From: Rhizoclosmatium globosum | Lineage: Eukaryota > Chytridiomycota > Chytridiomycetes > Chytridiales > Chytriomycetaceae | Direction: 5' to 3' | Length of the DNA stretch: 64,000 nt | Assembly (NCBI GenBank): GCA_002104985.1 | Contig: MCGO01000126.1 | Location: 52,004-116,003 of the forward strand | Shown here: piece after piece, positions 1 through 10,260 of the stretch | Layout of the letters: each line of letters begins with the position of its first letter | How positions within the stretch are numbered: position 1 is the first letter of the stretch | Position numbers and translations under genes: made by a program | Notes under the pieces: model-generated | What the model was told of the DNA's origin: nothing | Database searches by the model: none | What the model saw: the letters and a program-made list of their open reading frames with translations, nothing else

Positions 1-122
1 GTTAAATACTTCAATGATTTATGTTTAATACTTCAACGAAATCATTGATGGAAAGAACGTCAGTCATAGTTCTCCATATACCAACCAACCACCTGCAACC
101 TTCTCTACATCCTCTAAAAGGC

Positions 123-210
123 TGCCTTCTACCAGATTTGAACTGGTGGCCTCCTGCTAGCTGTTCTTACGATACTAGGCAGGCGATCTGACCAACTGAG
201 CTAAGAAGCC
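123..210 (-). tRNA. tRNA-Thr (AGU) with short intron
   Basis: Read on the minus strand, the sequence folds as a cloverleaf. The acceptor 5' strand GGCTTCT pairs with AGAAGGC with one mismatch. The anticodon stem is CCTGC/GCAGG and the T arm is ACCAG-TTCAAAT-CTGGT, followed by discriminator A. The anticodon loop is 21 nt instead of 7, which implies an intron of about 14 nt in the usual place after position 37. This gives anticodon AGU (Thr). A TTTT tract (plus-strand AAAA at 116-119) follows as a Pol III terminator. The single acceptor mismatch and the weak D stem are the only doubts. Confidence 0.85.
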
Positions 211-487
211 AGCTGATAAAGGCGTGATAAATAGTATTATGAAGTGTGTCAAAAAATAGAATTTTTGTAAAGACGGTCCAAAAACGTCAAGCATTGCTTT
301 TAGCTCTCTTAAGAGAGATAACTATTGTCGATTAAGCTGGTTGAATACAGTTAGAGTTGTGTTCCGGTTGAAAAGCAGGATGTGGCGCATCAAACCTTTA
401 TTCAAACATTAACAAAACAGCACGAAGAAAACAAAGCAGAAAAAGGGGTGTACCAACATAAAATACAAGAAAGAAGTAAGCATTCAT
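211..487. other. intergenic, no gene seen
   Basis: AT-rich spacer between tRNA-Thr and the 3' end of the next minus-strand gene. No ORF or RNA structure could be supported. Confidence 0.5.
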
Positions 488-980
488 TCAACACCATTCC
501 TGAGCCTGATTGAAACCTTGACCATACCCACCAACACGACTGATTCCACCCATTCCACCACATGAACCGTAAAGACCATCAATCGCGTTGAAACCACGCT
601 GTTGCCCAAATCCATCATGTCCGTTAACACCAAAACGCCAGTTTCCATTCAAAGCCTGGTTCTCGTAACACCTGCGCTCAAGCGCGTTCAACACAGGGCT
701 GGTGAAGCCACCGCGTCCAATATTCTATATAATAACGTTAATACTACGCTGTATTGAGGATGCGAAGACTAACCTGACGACCATAGTAGCGCTGACCAAG
801 GCCGCGGTTGAAATCAAGCCCAGAGTATCCAAGAGGACACTCGTAACCTTGAAGACCAAGAGACATCTCGGAGGAAGAGTACCATGGTCTGGCTTGGAAC
901 TGGACAGGGTAACGACGGAAAGGGGATTGAGCTCCGATGAAAGACTGGTCGTAGCATTCAGATTGAGGGAAGTATTGCAT
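488..980 (-). CDS. small Gly/Tyr/Gln-rich protein, unknown
   Basis: Two exons, 774-980 and 488-724, are separated by a 49-nt intron (725-773, GTTAGT...TATAG, phase 0). They give a 146-residue protein with no recognised domain. The N-terminal half is rich in aromatic residues, Ser and Gln. The C-terminal half is Gly-rich and ends Ala-Gln-Glu-Trp-Cys. The start at 980 (MQYFPQ) is preferred over upstream ATGs because a clear TATA box (TATAAAA on the minus strand, 1031-1037) lies about 50 bp upstream. Function is unknown; a structural or RNA-associated low-complexity protein is one possibility but is not shown by the sequence. Confidence 0.6.
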
Positions 981-1030
981 TTTGAGATTGTTTTTTGAAT
1001 GGAAAGAAAGAATAGCGAAGAGCTGTGAGT

Positions 1031-1037
1031 TTTTATA
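1031..1037 (-). promoter_or_regulatory. TATA box of the 488-980 gene
   Basis: TATAAAA on the minus strand, about 50 bp upstream of the chosen ATG at 980. The position suits a short 5' leader. Confidence 0.5.
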
Positions 1038-1351
1038 GCCTTCGATTTGAAGGGTCCATCCCTTTTTTGTGGGAATGATACACGTTGAACCGCTTCCAAA
1101 AGTCAAACTTAAACTCATGCTTCCAAAACTTAATCATCGCTCTTTATTTTTCAAAGTGAAGACCTTCGTGCTTTTTTTCAAGCTGTGTAGTTTTTGTGAG
1201 ATCTGATCCAGTAATTGTTTGGTGGAACCACTGGGCAAATCAATTTCATCATAAATGTCTTATGGGCTGATTGTCTCGCCAAGAAACACATCCTTCTTTA
1301 CAATGATTGAGTTCATATTACTCGCAACCGTTTGAAACTTCTTGAAAGTAT

Positions 1352-2310
1352 TTAAGACTGATTGAGCCTGTGTTCTGCTAACCCTCTGGGACGTATCGCC
1401 TCAGTTTGATTATCTAGCGGAATCCCATGAAGAGAATGAATACGGAACATGAGTTTTCTGTGCTTATCCAGTTTTGTTGTTACAAGACAAAACCGAAATA
1501 CCAAAGCTGTCGCCGAGAAACACGGAACGGCCACTTCTGCAATCGGTACATTACAGCAAAGCTGCATCAATGCAGCTGATATACCCGCCCAACATACTTG
1601 AGGAAGAGCAAGTACTGCTTTTGAATCTCCATTAAAGACGCCACATATTAATGCCGCATTTAGAGCTTTCATTTTAGTCCCTCCGACATTTTTCGTGACA
1701 AACTGCATATCGAGAAGGCTATTAACATTAGCAGCTAAACAGATGTTTGGAACCGGCATTTCTTCTCCCCTTTACAGCCATATGAGTGTCAATTCAGAAC
1801 ACAAAGTGCAACTTACATTAGCCAGTGCCCCCATTCACACGACCCAAATATTGAAAGAATCGCAGCTCCATAAACCGTTTGAACGAGTTGTTTCCCTTGC
1901 GAAGCAGAGAAGTCTTCTTGCAACAGATACTTCCCAATCTCGTTTCGGGTACCCGAATCGCCGTCCATTGAGTCAACCAACATGAGTTGGTGTATGAATT
2001 GCCGCTCAGTGTCATCAGCGTCAGTAGGTGGAACCACTCGAGCATTCACGACATGTCGAAGGGTTGTGAATCCAACCTCGCCTTCCAGTTCACTTGTCAT
2101 GGGTTGTTAGATCAAAAGCGGAAGAAATGGATCTTACTCTGGAGTCCAGTGTACATCACCGACGTCTCGCAAGCCGTACTCGTGTAAGAGAAGGTCATAG
2201 AGGCGTTTACCATCTTCCCCATTGATTACTTGCACTTCACGAAGTCGTGCCTCCCGCCTCCAATCTTTCGCTGCTTTGTCGTTCGAGGTGGCTGCGTTTC
2301 TTACAGTCAT
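1352..2310 (-). CDS. unrecognised 3-exon protein
   Basis: The model has an ATG at 2308-2310 (MTVRNAAT) and exon 1 down to about 2145. A 44-nt intron (GTAAGATC...GACAAG) leads to exon 2, about 1818-2100, then a second intron of about 45 nt (GTAAGTTG...TGTAAAG) leads to exon 3, ending at the stop near 1352. The joins keep frame: exon 1 ends Thr-Pro-Asp and continues Glu-Leu-Glu-Gly-Glu-Val. The N-terminal part is charged and helical. The C-terminal part is hydrophobic and Cys/Ala-rich. No family is recognised. A further coding-like stretch lies downstream on the same strand (1140-1330), so the 3' end may be wrong. Confidence 0.5.
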
Positions 2311-2391
2311 TGGCGAAAAAGATGTCGTTTCAGTACTTTTGAAACGTTTACCAAAAAAAAGTGTACTTTTTCAATAAGTAACGAAACTAAT

Positions 2392-3624
2392 TCAAAAACA
2401 CACATCGAAACAAGTCCTCAACTCATTTCGTAACTCTACAACCTCATTTTGCTCTTTTGGAGTGAGTGAAACGACTTGTCTTTCGTTTGGACTTGCAAAC
2501 ACGCGTTGGATAATGAACACACCGACTTTGCTTTCTAACTCCTTCATTTTGACTTCCAATGCGTGGAAATCAGGTTTCCCTTCGTTTCTTCCGTCAAAGG
2601 GTACAAAGTACGACACTTGGGACTTTGGCAATTGTCTGCCACCAACTGGCAAATCTGACCGCCGCTTCTTCAATCGCTCCTCCATTTCAACTGCCTCTTT
2701 TTCCTCCCTTATCTGTACTTGATTCCACCTCTCAATACACCCCTCAACATCACGTATTCGAAACCGCTCCTTCACATTCTTTCTCAACAACCCCTCCACA
2801 ACTTCCTTCCACACGTTATCCACAAAGACATGACCCTCCAAATCAAATGGATCCATAACACCCCTTTGAATCCTCTCAACAACCCGTTCAAGACTGGGCG
2901 CATGAAAGGGAACCCTCCCCGTCCCCATTTCATACACGACAACACCGAGACTCCAACAATCCGCTTCCGCGCCATACCCGCTCCCCGTACCAGAAAGAAC
3001 TTCGGGAGCCATGGAATTAGGCGTCCCAACAGCTGTCATGGCGTGCGTTCCAGGTACGGCGATCCCAAAATCACCCAGTTTCACGTGCGTCTTTGAAGCG
3101 TCGAGGAATATGTTTTTTGATTTGATGTCACGGTGGAGGAGGGGGATTGCGTGCAAGTGTTTTATTGCGGAGAGGAGTTGGGAGAGGAGTGGGAAGAGGG
3201 TTGATGGTGGGAGGTTGTTTGAAGGGTGTGAACGGATGAATGTGTGGAGGTCGCCGCCTGATGTGAGTGGGGTGGGTTAGAGGGAGTTGGAAGGGGTCAC
3301 GGAGCACGGACCTTCACAAAACAAAGTGACAAGGTATAGGTTACCAGCAACGGAAAAAGAGTCGGATAGAGAAAGAATGTGTGGATGTGATGGGATTGTC
3401 TTGAGTAGCTTGACCTCTCTGATTGCTGAATCACGTTCATACTTTGCCAGGGAATCCAATCTGATAATCTGCTAGTATAACGGATTAGAGAGAATGCATT
3501 GAACCAACTAAATATGAATAACCTTTGCACAATATTTAACTTCAGAATGCGAACCTTCCTGCTTGATTCTCCTCACGACACAGCTTCCGCCTCTTCCCAC
3601 AACGCGTCCAAGTTTCCACTTCAT
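2392..3624 (-). CDS. NEK-like Ser/Thr protein kinase
   Basis: Three exons (3523-3624, 3312-3468, 2392-3257) with 54-nt introns give 374 residues. Exon 1 carries the glycine loop (VVGRGGSCVV) and the ATP-binding Lys (YCAK). Exon 2 holds helix C and the hinge (LFCEGGDLHTF across the junction). Exon 3 holds the catalytic loop HRDIKSKNIFL, DFG, the activation segment ending APE, and the conserved Asp of DxWSLG. HRDIKSKN and the EGGDL hinge resemble NIMA-related kinases, which act in mitosis and cilia. A charged tail of about 100 residues that may form a coiled coil follows the kinase domain. The start at 3624 is the first ATG, seven residues before the glycine loop. All catalytic residues are present, so it should be active. 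Confidence 0.85.
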
Positions 3625-3810
3625 TTATTCAAGTGTGTGAATACTTGAGAAAGAAAGTGTGGGAAAGGGAAAAGCAAAGGAAGGAAACCGACGAATCAAA
3701 ACAGATTTCTTTTGTTGTTTCATCGATTTTCTGTTTTTCAAATCATTTCAGAACTTTGAGACAAACACGTCACCCCCAAATTCAAAGTTAGTCTGAACTA
3801 GCACGCATCG

Positions 3811-6550
3811 ATGCACCGAACACTTCCGCGGATCGTCGTTCGCAGCATGCACCGAGACAGCTGTGCAAGCAGTCTTAGGGTTAGGGTTAGCGCCTGCTCT
3901 AACCCCAACCCGCACTTGAGCCTACTTAGGGTTAGCCAGACCCGCGCCTTCTCGCTGGGCCCAGTCTCTCTCACCAAAAACGATCTCTTTTTAAACGCAC
4001 GACAAAATGCGCCAAAGGGATTCGAGGCCTTCTTCAAAGAACCAAGTGCCGAAAAGGGAAAGAAGGACGACAAACCTTCGCAGTCTTCTCAACAGGAACC
4101 AGACGAGAACAAGGACAACAAGGACGATAAAAAAGATAACAAAAAGAAAAAGGAGGAGCAAGAGGAGGATGAGGAGGAACCTCCAAAGAAGAGTACGTGT
4201 TCTTAATTCCTGTAACCCATCGAAGACTAATAAGTACATTATAACTCTCACAGAAAAGTCGAAAAAGACTCCTCCTCCAGCTGATCACATTGAGCTCTTT
4301 TCCTTCAAATTTAATGCAAACCACGTGTACTACGCAGTCACCTCTGCCTTCCTCGTTGCCTACTTCCTCTCCACTCAGCCTCAATCTGAGCCAATTACAT
4401 GGCACCAATTCCGTGTTGAAATGCTGGATAAAGGGTAAAAAGTGTCTTTGAGATGCCCCCTTGATCACTGACTAATCTCTATCGACCAACCAACCACTCA
4501 TCCAACTTAGCTTCGTCGAATCCCTCCAAGTCGTAAACAGATCCATGGTCCGTGTCTTCCTCCGTCCCGACGCTCCAATGCGCAACAACTCAAACCCCAA
4601 CGGGTCAGGCTACCACTTCTCCATCGGCTCCGTAGACTCCTTCGAACGCTCCCTCGAACTCGCACAACGTGAACTCAATATCCCTACAAGAGAACGCATC
4701 CCGGTCTCATTCACGAACGAAACCTCGTTAACAAACCTGGCCCTCAACTTCGCTCCTACTCTCCTCCTCCTCGGTGGTCTCGTCTGGATGTCTAGACGTG
4801 CGGGCGGTGCTGGCGGTGGTGCCGGTGGTGCGAACGGGATTTTCGGGATTGGGAAGTCAAGAGCGAAATTGTTTAATCAGGAGACGGATGTGAAGGTGAA
4901 GTTTAAGGATGTGGCGGGGATGGATGAGGCGAAGGAAGAGATTATGGAGTTTGTCAAGTTTTTGAAGGATCCAGAGGTGTATGAGAGGCTTGGAGCAAAG
5001 ATTCCTAAAGGAGCTGTTTTGTCTGGGTAAGTCTCTTTCTTTTTGTGAGTGCTATGCGAGCGAAGCGAGCATGTTCTTTTTGAGAGTGAAAGAGTCGAGA
5101 TTGCATGCGAGTAGTGCCAGAATTTGAGAAGAAGGAATCATAAGCTAACAATCATGTACAGTCCACCAGGTACCGGTAAAACTCTCCTGGCAAAGGCGAC
5201 TGCCGGAGAAGCTGGAGTCGCTTTCTTGTCCGTCTCTGGATCTGAATTCGTGGAAATGTTTGTCGGTGTTGGTTCTTCTCGTGTCCGTGACTTGTTTGCG
5301 AATGCAAAGAAGATGGCTCCAGCCATCATTTTCATTGGTATGTCAAACTAACTTATCCAATAACTTTAACTAACTCCATCCTTCGCAAATCAGATGAAAT
5401 TGACGCCATCGGAAAGGCTCGTGGAAAGGGTGGAATGACTGGTGGAAACGATGAACGTGAATCTACTCTCAACCAACTCCTCGTTGAAATGGACGGTTTC
5501 GGTTCCTCTGAACACGTAGTCGTTCTCGCTGGTACCAACAGACCCGACGTTCTCGACCCAGCCCTTCTCCGTCCTGGCCGTTTCGACAGACACATCTCCA
5601 TCGACCGCCCAGACATCAAGGGCCGTGTTGACATTTTCAAAGTCCACTTGAAGCCAATCAAACTCTCTGCCGAAACCGTTGTTGAAAACCTAGCCCGAAA
5701 GCTCTCAGCCTTAACCCCCGGATTCGCCGGAGCCGACATCCACAACGTCTGTAACGAAGCCGCCCTCATCGCCGCCCGTGGATCCGCCGACTCCGTCACC
5801 GAAAAGCACTTTGAACAAGCCATCGAGCGTGTGATTGCCGGTCTCGAGAAGAAATCCAAGGTCCTGTCTCCACATGAAAAGAAGATTGTCGCATACCACG
5901 AGGCAGGACACGCTGTTGTCGGTTGGTTCCTCCAACACGCGAACCCGCTCCTCAAAGTCTCCATCATCCCACGTGGATCTGCTGCCCTTGGATACGCGCA
6001 GTACCTTCCACAGGACCAGCATTTGCAGTCTAAGGAGCAGTTTTTGGATATGATGTGTATGACGCTTGGAGGACGTGTTTCCGAGCAAGTTTTCTTCAAT
6101 AGTATTACTACCGGTGCATCCGATGATTTGCAGAAGGTGACAAAGATGGCGTATGGACAGGTTGCGACGTACGGAATGAATGAGCGTGTTGGAAGCTTGT
6201 CGTATGGACGACCGGACGAGCAGCAACAATTTACAAAGCCTTACAGTGAAGAGACTGCAAAGATGATTGACGAGGAGGTGCGAACACTTGTCGCCTTTGC
6301 GTATGATCGAACAGTGAAGCTTGTTACTGAGAAGCGGGAGCAAGTTGAGTTGATTGCTCAGAGGCTGCTTGAGAAGGAGGTCTTGAGTCGAGAGGACATG
6401 ATTGCCCTGTTGGGCGAGAGGTGAGTTATTTGATTTGATATAGAAGCGAATTCTGACTTTGTTTCTAGACCTTTCGGAGACCACTCAACATATGTAGAGT
6501 ACCTTGGAAGCACAAAGAAGGAGACCGTGGAGGAGGTATCCAAGAACTGA
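3811..6550 (+). CDS. AFG3: mitochondrial m-AAA protease, AFG3/YTA10 type
   Basis: Six exons (3811-4192, 4254-4434, 4511-5026, 5162-5337, 5394-6420, 6469-6550) give 787 residues in a continuous frame. An Arg-rich, acid-free N-terminus looks like a matrix presequence. A long Lys/Glu/Asp-rich linker follows, then two membrane segments (around [16 protein letters not shown] and [17 protein letters not shown]). The AAA domain has Walker A GPPGTGKT, Walker B IIFIDEID and the second region of homology ([17 protein letters not shown]). The C-terminal zinc protease domain has HEAGH. The family degrades unassembled inner-membrane proteins and processes presequence proteins such as the ribosomal subunit bL32m from the matrix side. 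The presequence region contains TTAGGG repeats (3874-3890). FTSH-type i-AAA is excluded by the two membrane spans and the acidic linker. Confidence 0.96.
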
Positions 6551-6891
6551 AAACCTCAAACTCTATTTTGTTTTTCTTTTCTTTTGCTTTTACCCCTTCT
6601 CGAGGGCCTCTTTTCCCCTATTATTTGTTTTACTTGTTTGCATCTAGTTCTTTTGCAGTCTATTTGGGTGAAACTTTTTGTGAATGAATTGACTGTCGAT
6701 ATTTGATTATTGTTGTTGTTGGTTCACTCCTACCACTCATACGCTCGGCCATTCAATCGGCGGTAGCTACTAACAAAAGTAATTAAATATTTTTATCATA
6801 TAATAAATTGCAGTATTCGTTATTCTATTTCTCCTCTTTTCACAAGTAACCCACTCATAAACAAATTACTCTTAGAATCTCAACCTCGGAG
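6551..6891. other. intergenic between AFG3 and LRR gene
   Basis: 341 bp, AT-rich. It begins with a T-rich stretch expected of a 3' UTR (TTTTGTTTTTCTTTTC). No additional gene is visible. Confidence 0.5.
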
Positions 6892-7719
6892 ATGACATCA
6901 GAAACCAATACCCGAATCCCAATACTTCCAACTGAACTCATCCATCGAATCTTTGTCCTCCTTGCCCCCTTCAAAGTGCCACAATACAAACTCATATCCA
7001 AGCACATGCTCGCCATCCTCTCAGATCCCTACTTTCTCCACGCAAACTTTAAGCAGCTTTCTTCACAAGCCACAGCACTGACTCTCACGCCTTCCGACCG
7101 AAACTGGTTCTCAGGGTGCCTCCCACATCCATACTCAGATTTCTATAGCACCGCAAGGCTTCTCAACGTGAACCACCTCTTTTTGAAAAATAGGAAGTTG
7201 ATTGGACAACTTCCCAGCTTTCTAGGTGTTTCATCGCTCATTCGGATTCATCTTGGTGACAACAAATTGACTGGAACAATCCCGCCATCGTTTGGGACGT
7301 TGGTGAATTTGAAATACTTGCATTTGGGAGGTAATAGGCTCTCGGGTGAGATTCCACGTGAATTGGGGAACTTGAGGAAACTGACGTTTTTGGCGGTGCA
7401 TTCAAATTATCTGACGGGACGGATTCCAAAGGAATTGGGAGATGCTGTGGAGTTGATTTCTTTATACCTGGGACATAATTTACTTGAAGGGCCGTTGCCG
7501 GTTGAGTTAAGCCGTTTGGTAGAGTTGGTGGAGTTTTCGGTGTGTGGGAATTTTAAGATTTGTGGGGAGATACCCAAGGAGTTTGGTAAATTGGTTAAGT
7601 TGAGTTTGTTTGAAGTGTATGACACTGAATTAAGACGGCCTGAGATCTTTGGTAGAAGTGAGGACAGATCGGGAACGTGGATTGTGATTGATGATGCTTT
7701 CGAGATTGAAGAATTCTAA
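6892..7719 (+). CDS. F-box-like protein with plant-type leucine-rich repeats
   Basis: Intronless ORF of 275 residues. Residues about 11-50 (LPTELIHRIFVLL, then SKHMLAILSDPYFL) match the F-box pattern used to bind Skp1 in SCF ubiquitin ligases. From about residue 100 come at least five LRRs of the plant-specific form (LxGxIPxxLGxLxxLxxLxLxxNxL), for example NKLTGTIPPSFGTLVNLKYL. The protein lacks a signal peptide, membrane span or kinase, so it is likely an intracellular substrate adaptor rather than a receptor. The F-box call is moderate; the LRR call is firm. Codon use shifts from C-rich to G-rich after about 7200. Confidence 0.8.
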   Translation: MTSETNTRIPILPTELIHRIFVLLAPFKVPQYKLISKHMLAILSDPYFLHANFKQLSSQATALTLTPSDRNWFSGCLPHPYSDFYSTARLLNVNHLFLKNRKLIGQLPSFLGVSSLIRIHLGDNKLTGTIPPSFGTLVNLKYLHLGGNRLSGEIPRELGNLRKLTFLAVHSNYLTGRIPKELGDAVELISLYLGHNLLEGPLPVELSRLVELVEFSVCGNFKICGEIPKEFGKLVKLSLFEVYDTELRRPEIFGRSEDRSGTWIVIDDAFEIEEF

Positions 7720-7908
7720 TTGGCAATAAACTGAAACTAACGTGTAAGTTTTCATGAAGACTAGATTTGCGACTACAGGTTAAACTGGTATTCACTGTTT
7801 GATTACTCCAATGTCACCGTCAAACAGTAAAGGTACTATTTGCATCTACGCTTACGCTTTTTATACATACTCTTGGTCTCATTATGTTATTAGAATTAGA
7901 ATAAGATA

Positions 7909-8873
7909 TCAAGTCGAACTATCCCTCCGGAAATCAGCATCCAAAGAAAACTTCAAATTTTTGATCGAAACAGAATCCATCCTTCCTCCAGAAGACAAAA
8001 CCTTGGCTAAGTCTGTCTTATTTGATGTGCTCATTCTTTCTCTAACTTCATTCCAGTACAAATCAATCTTCATTTTTAACAGAGCCAAGAACAAAAAAAT
8101 AAGCAGGCTGTGCTCAAGACTGTTAAATTGTATGCTAGCTCCATATCAACTTCAGTAGCTCCGCCGAGAAGTCCAACAGAAGTGATGCCGGAAATACAAG
8201 CTGCAGCTCCGTATTTTGTTATGATTAAAAACTGTGGTGATATTGCATCCGCAGCGCTCATCACAGTATGTTGCCTGATATAAATAATGAACACAACAAG
8301 TAAGAAACAGTCAAACAGGACTGTAAACGCAGCTGCAGCGATTGGAAGATAGATAAACATGAGATATATAGTATCGTTAAAGTAACCAACTGTAGTTGAA
8401 ATCGGTGGTATCACTTGAGGAATAAGGAGTGCTGGGCTGAACCACACAATCCAACCACAAATCTCTGTGCACCAAGGCATAACACCATATGCAATATACT
8501 TACTTCGAGCCCAAGAATATTGAATATAGAAAATCTCAAAGATTGCAATGAATATGTACTGGCCTTCACCCGTGTATTCCAAGTGGCCAAGATGATATGC
8601 GTAATCAGCACACAAGCCTGCTGCGCTGACGGAAAGTAATAAAAGCTGTATATTAAACGATGTTATGGCCTTTGGACACTTCTTGTTCGATATTGAGGCT
8701 TTTTCAATGAGAAATACAAAGCTAATCAAGTATATGAGCCCCGCAAAGCATACTGAAGCAAGCACGGATAGCACACCAATTCGAATACGATATACGGGGC
8801 TCTCTTGTCGTACTTTATGTGATGGGAAAGCTTCAGCGGCGGATGGTTGTTGTTCCACAGTTTCTAGTGTCAT
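7909..8873 (-). pseudogene. 7TM protein, paralogue of the next gene, one frame break
   Basis: The reading frame from 8873 runs about 258 residues with six or seven hydrophobic segments, then hits a stop at 8076 just after STACLFF. The sequence continues in another frame (8094-7909: MKIDLYWNEVRERMS...). It aligns end to end with the intact paralogue at 9054-10034, whose equivalent passage is STACVVLVFFVLLRMKVVLHWNE. The break lies in a run of seven T (minus strand, about 8091-8097), and one extra T would restore the frame. Either this is a homopolymer consensus error or a recent frameshift. No known receptor family is recognised. Shared motifs include FNIQLL, YTGxGQYI and FSPxLLIPQVIPP. Confidence 0.75.
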
Positions 8874-9053
8874 TGTCTACGACTATTGACATTGTTCGTC
8901 TTGTTCGCATTTTTCCAACGTGAGAAGTAACGTTGAATTACTGAAATTTTAGTAAGACTATTTTGTCAAAGAATACAAATTAAGAACATGTGAAATGAAG
9001 AGTAGACATAGTTTTTGATTGACATTATTGAATAAAATACCAATAACTTGTCT

Positions 9054-10034
9054 TCATGTCCGTGATTCTCGTGAAAACACCTCATCCAAAGAAAGCTTCA
9101 AATTGTGAACAGAAATAGAGTCCATCCTCCCTCCACTCGATAAAACCTTTGCAAGTTCCATCCGATTGGACTCACTCATTCTTTCTCGTATTTCATTCCA
9201 ATGTAACACAACCTTCATCCGCAAAAGCACAAAAAAGACTAAAACTACACAGGCTGTGCTTCCAACTGATGAATTGTGAAGAGAGTCAGTATCGTCACTC
9301 ATTGTGCCCGCAGCAAGAAGCGCGACTGAAGTCAATCCAACAATACATGCAATACCCCCAAACTTTGTAATAATCATAAACTGCGGTGGAGATTGATCTG
9401 TCGCAGCCATCACCGTATGTCTCCGAATATAAATAAAGAACGCAATGAGCAAAAAACAGTCAAACAAAACAGTGACGACACCAGCAAGAACTGGAAGGTA
9501 AATGAAAAGAATGTCGATTATATTCCCGGATAATCCAGCAGCGGATAATAGTGGTGGTATAACTTGAGGTATCAGAAGGAATGGACTGAATAACACAACC
9601 CAACTACACACTTTTGTACCCCATGGCAAAACGCTAAACGCGATATGCTGGCTTCGAGCCCATGAATAATGAATATAACTTAACTCAAAAATAGCGATGC
9701 AGATGTATTGTCCTGTTCCAGTGTAATCTGGATGTCGCAACTGGTACGCAAAGTCAGAACAAAGCCCTGCCGCACCGAACGCCATCCCAAGAAGCTGTAT
9801 ATTGAAAGCAGTCATCACAAGGGTCTGTTTTTTGCTCAAAAGCGACACCTTTTCGATACCAAAGATGAAGTAGGAAAAGTATGAGAGCCCAGCAAGGGTT
9901 ATTCCAAACAATGTCCATAAAATACTGATTCGAACGAAACCCGCGTATGTTACTTCTTTCTGGGGAAGCCGTGCAGCAAAAGTAAAGAATCGTGTTACTT
10001 GGGACGATTCCATCTCGTTGGCCTCAGGTTCCAT
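9054..10034 (-). CDS. 7TM membrane protein of unknown family
   Basis: Single-exon ORF of 326 residues with about seven hydrophobic segments, a short polar N-terminus and a charged C-terminal tail (HWNEIRERMSESN...). It shares its layout with the frame-broken gene at 7909-8873 and, more distantly, with the tandem pair at 41743-43842. Conserved across all four are an N-x-QLL segment, a (V/I)AIFE-x-x-Y-x-x-x-SW-x-R segment and a later D-x-x-x-L helix. The topology suggests a receptor or sensor, but none of the class-defining GPCR motifs (DRY, NPxxY, retinal Lys) were seen. Function is unknown. Confidence 0.8.
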   Translation of the reverse strand: MEPEANEMESSQVTRFFTFAARLPQKEVTYAGFVRISILWTLFGITLAGLSYFSYFIFGIEKVSLLSKKQTLVMTAFNIQLLGMAFGAAGLCSDFAYQLRHPDYTGTGQYICIAIFELSYIHYSWARSQHIAFSVLPWGTKVCSWVVLFSPFLLIPQVIPPLLSAAGLSGNIIDILFIYLPVLAGVVTVLFDCFLLIAFFIYIRRHTVMAATDQSPPQFMIITKFGGIACIVGLTSVALLAAGTMSDDTDSLHNSSVGSTACVVLVFFVLLRMKVVLHWNEIRERMSESNRMELAKVLSSGGRMDSISVHNLKLSLDEVFSRESRT

Positions 10035-10260
10035 TGTGAAGAAAGTTTGAGTCAGTTCATTGTTTCCTGTACCATTGTTTCAACCTAGAGAACATTACGC
10101 TAGTATACATCTCTCAAAAAAAAAATATAAACCACAATTTTAACTTTATAAAGTATCCAAAGAAACACATGTTAAAACGGATAAAAACACACATTGGAGA
10201 AATCATTCTCCGTTCCTTTCACCATCACAGAACAACCAACTCGACAAATTAAGAAATCAT

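Noticed and set aside
4034..4468. Long minus-strand frame opposite AFG3 exons 1-2
   Set aside because: It is a shadow of the Lys/Glu-rich coding strand. The plus-strand gene is secure and splice sites interrupt the shadow.
5353..6099. 248-codon minus-strand frame opposite the AFG3 protease domain
   Set aside because: The opposite strand encodes conserved AAA and HEAGH motifs. The minus frame has no domain and arises from low stop frequency in C-rich sequence.
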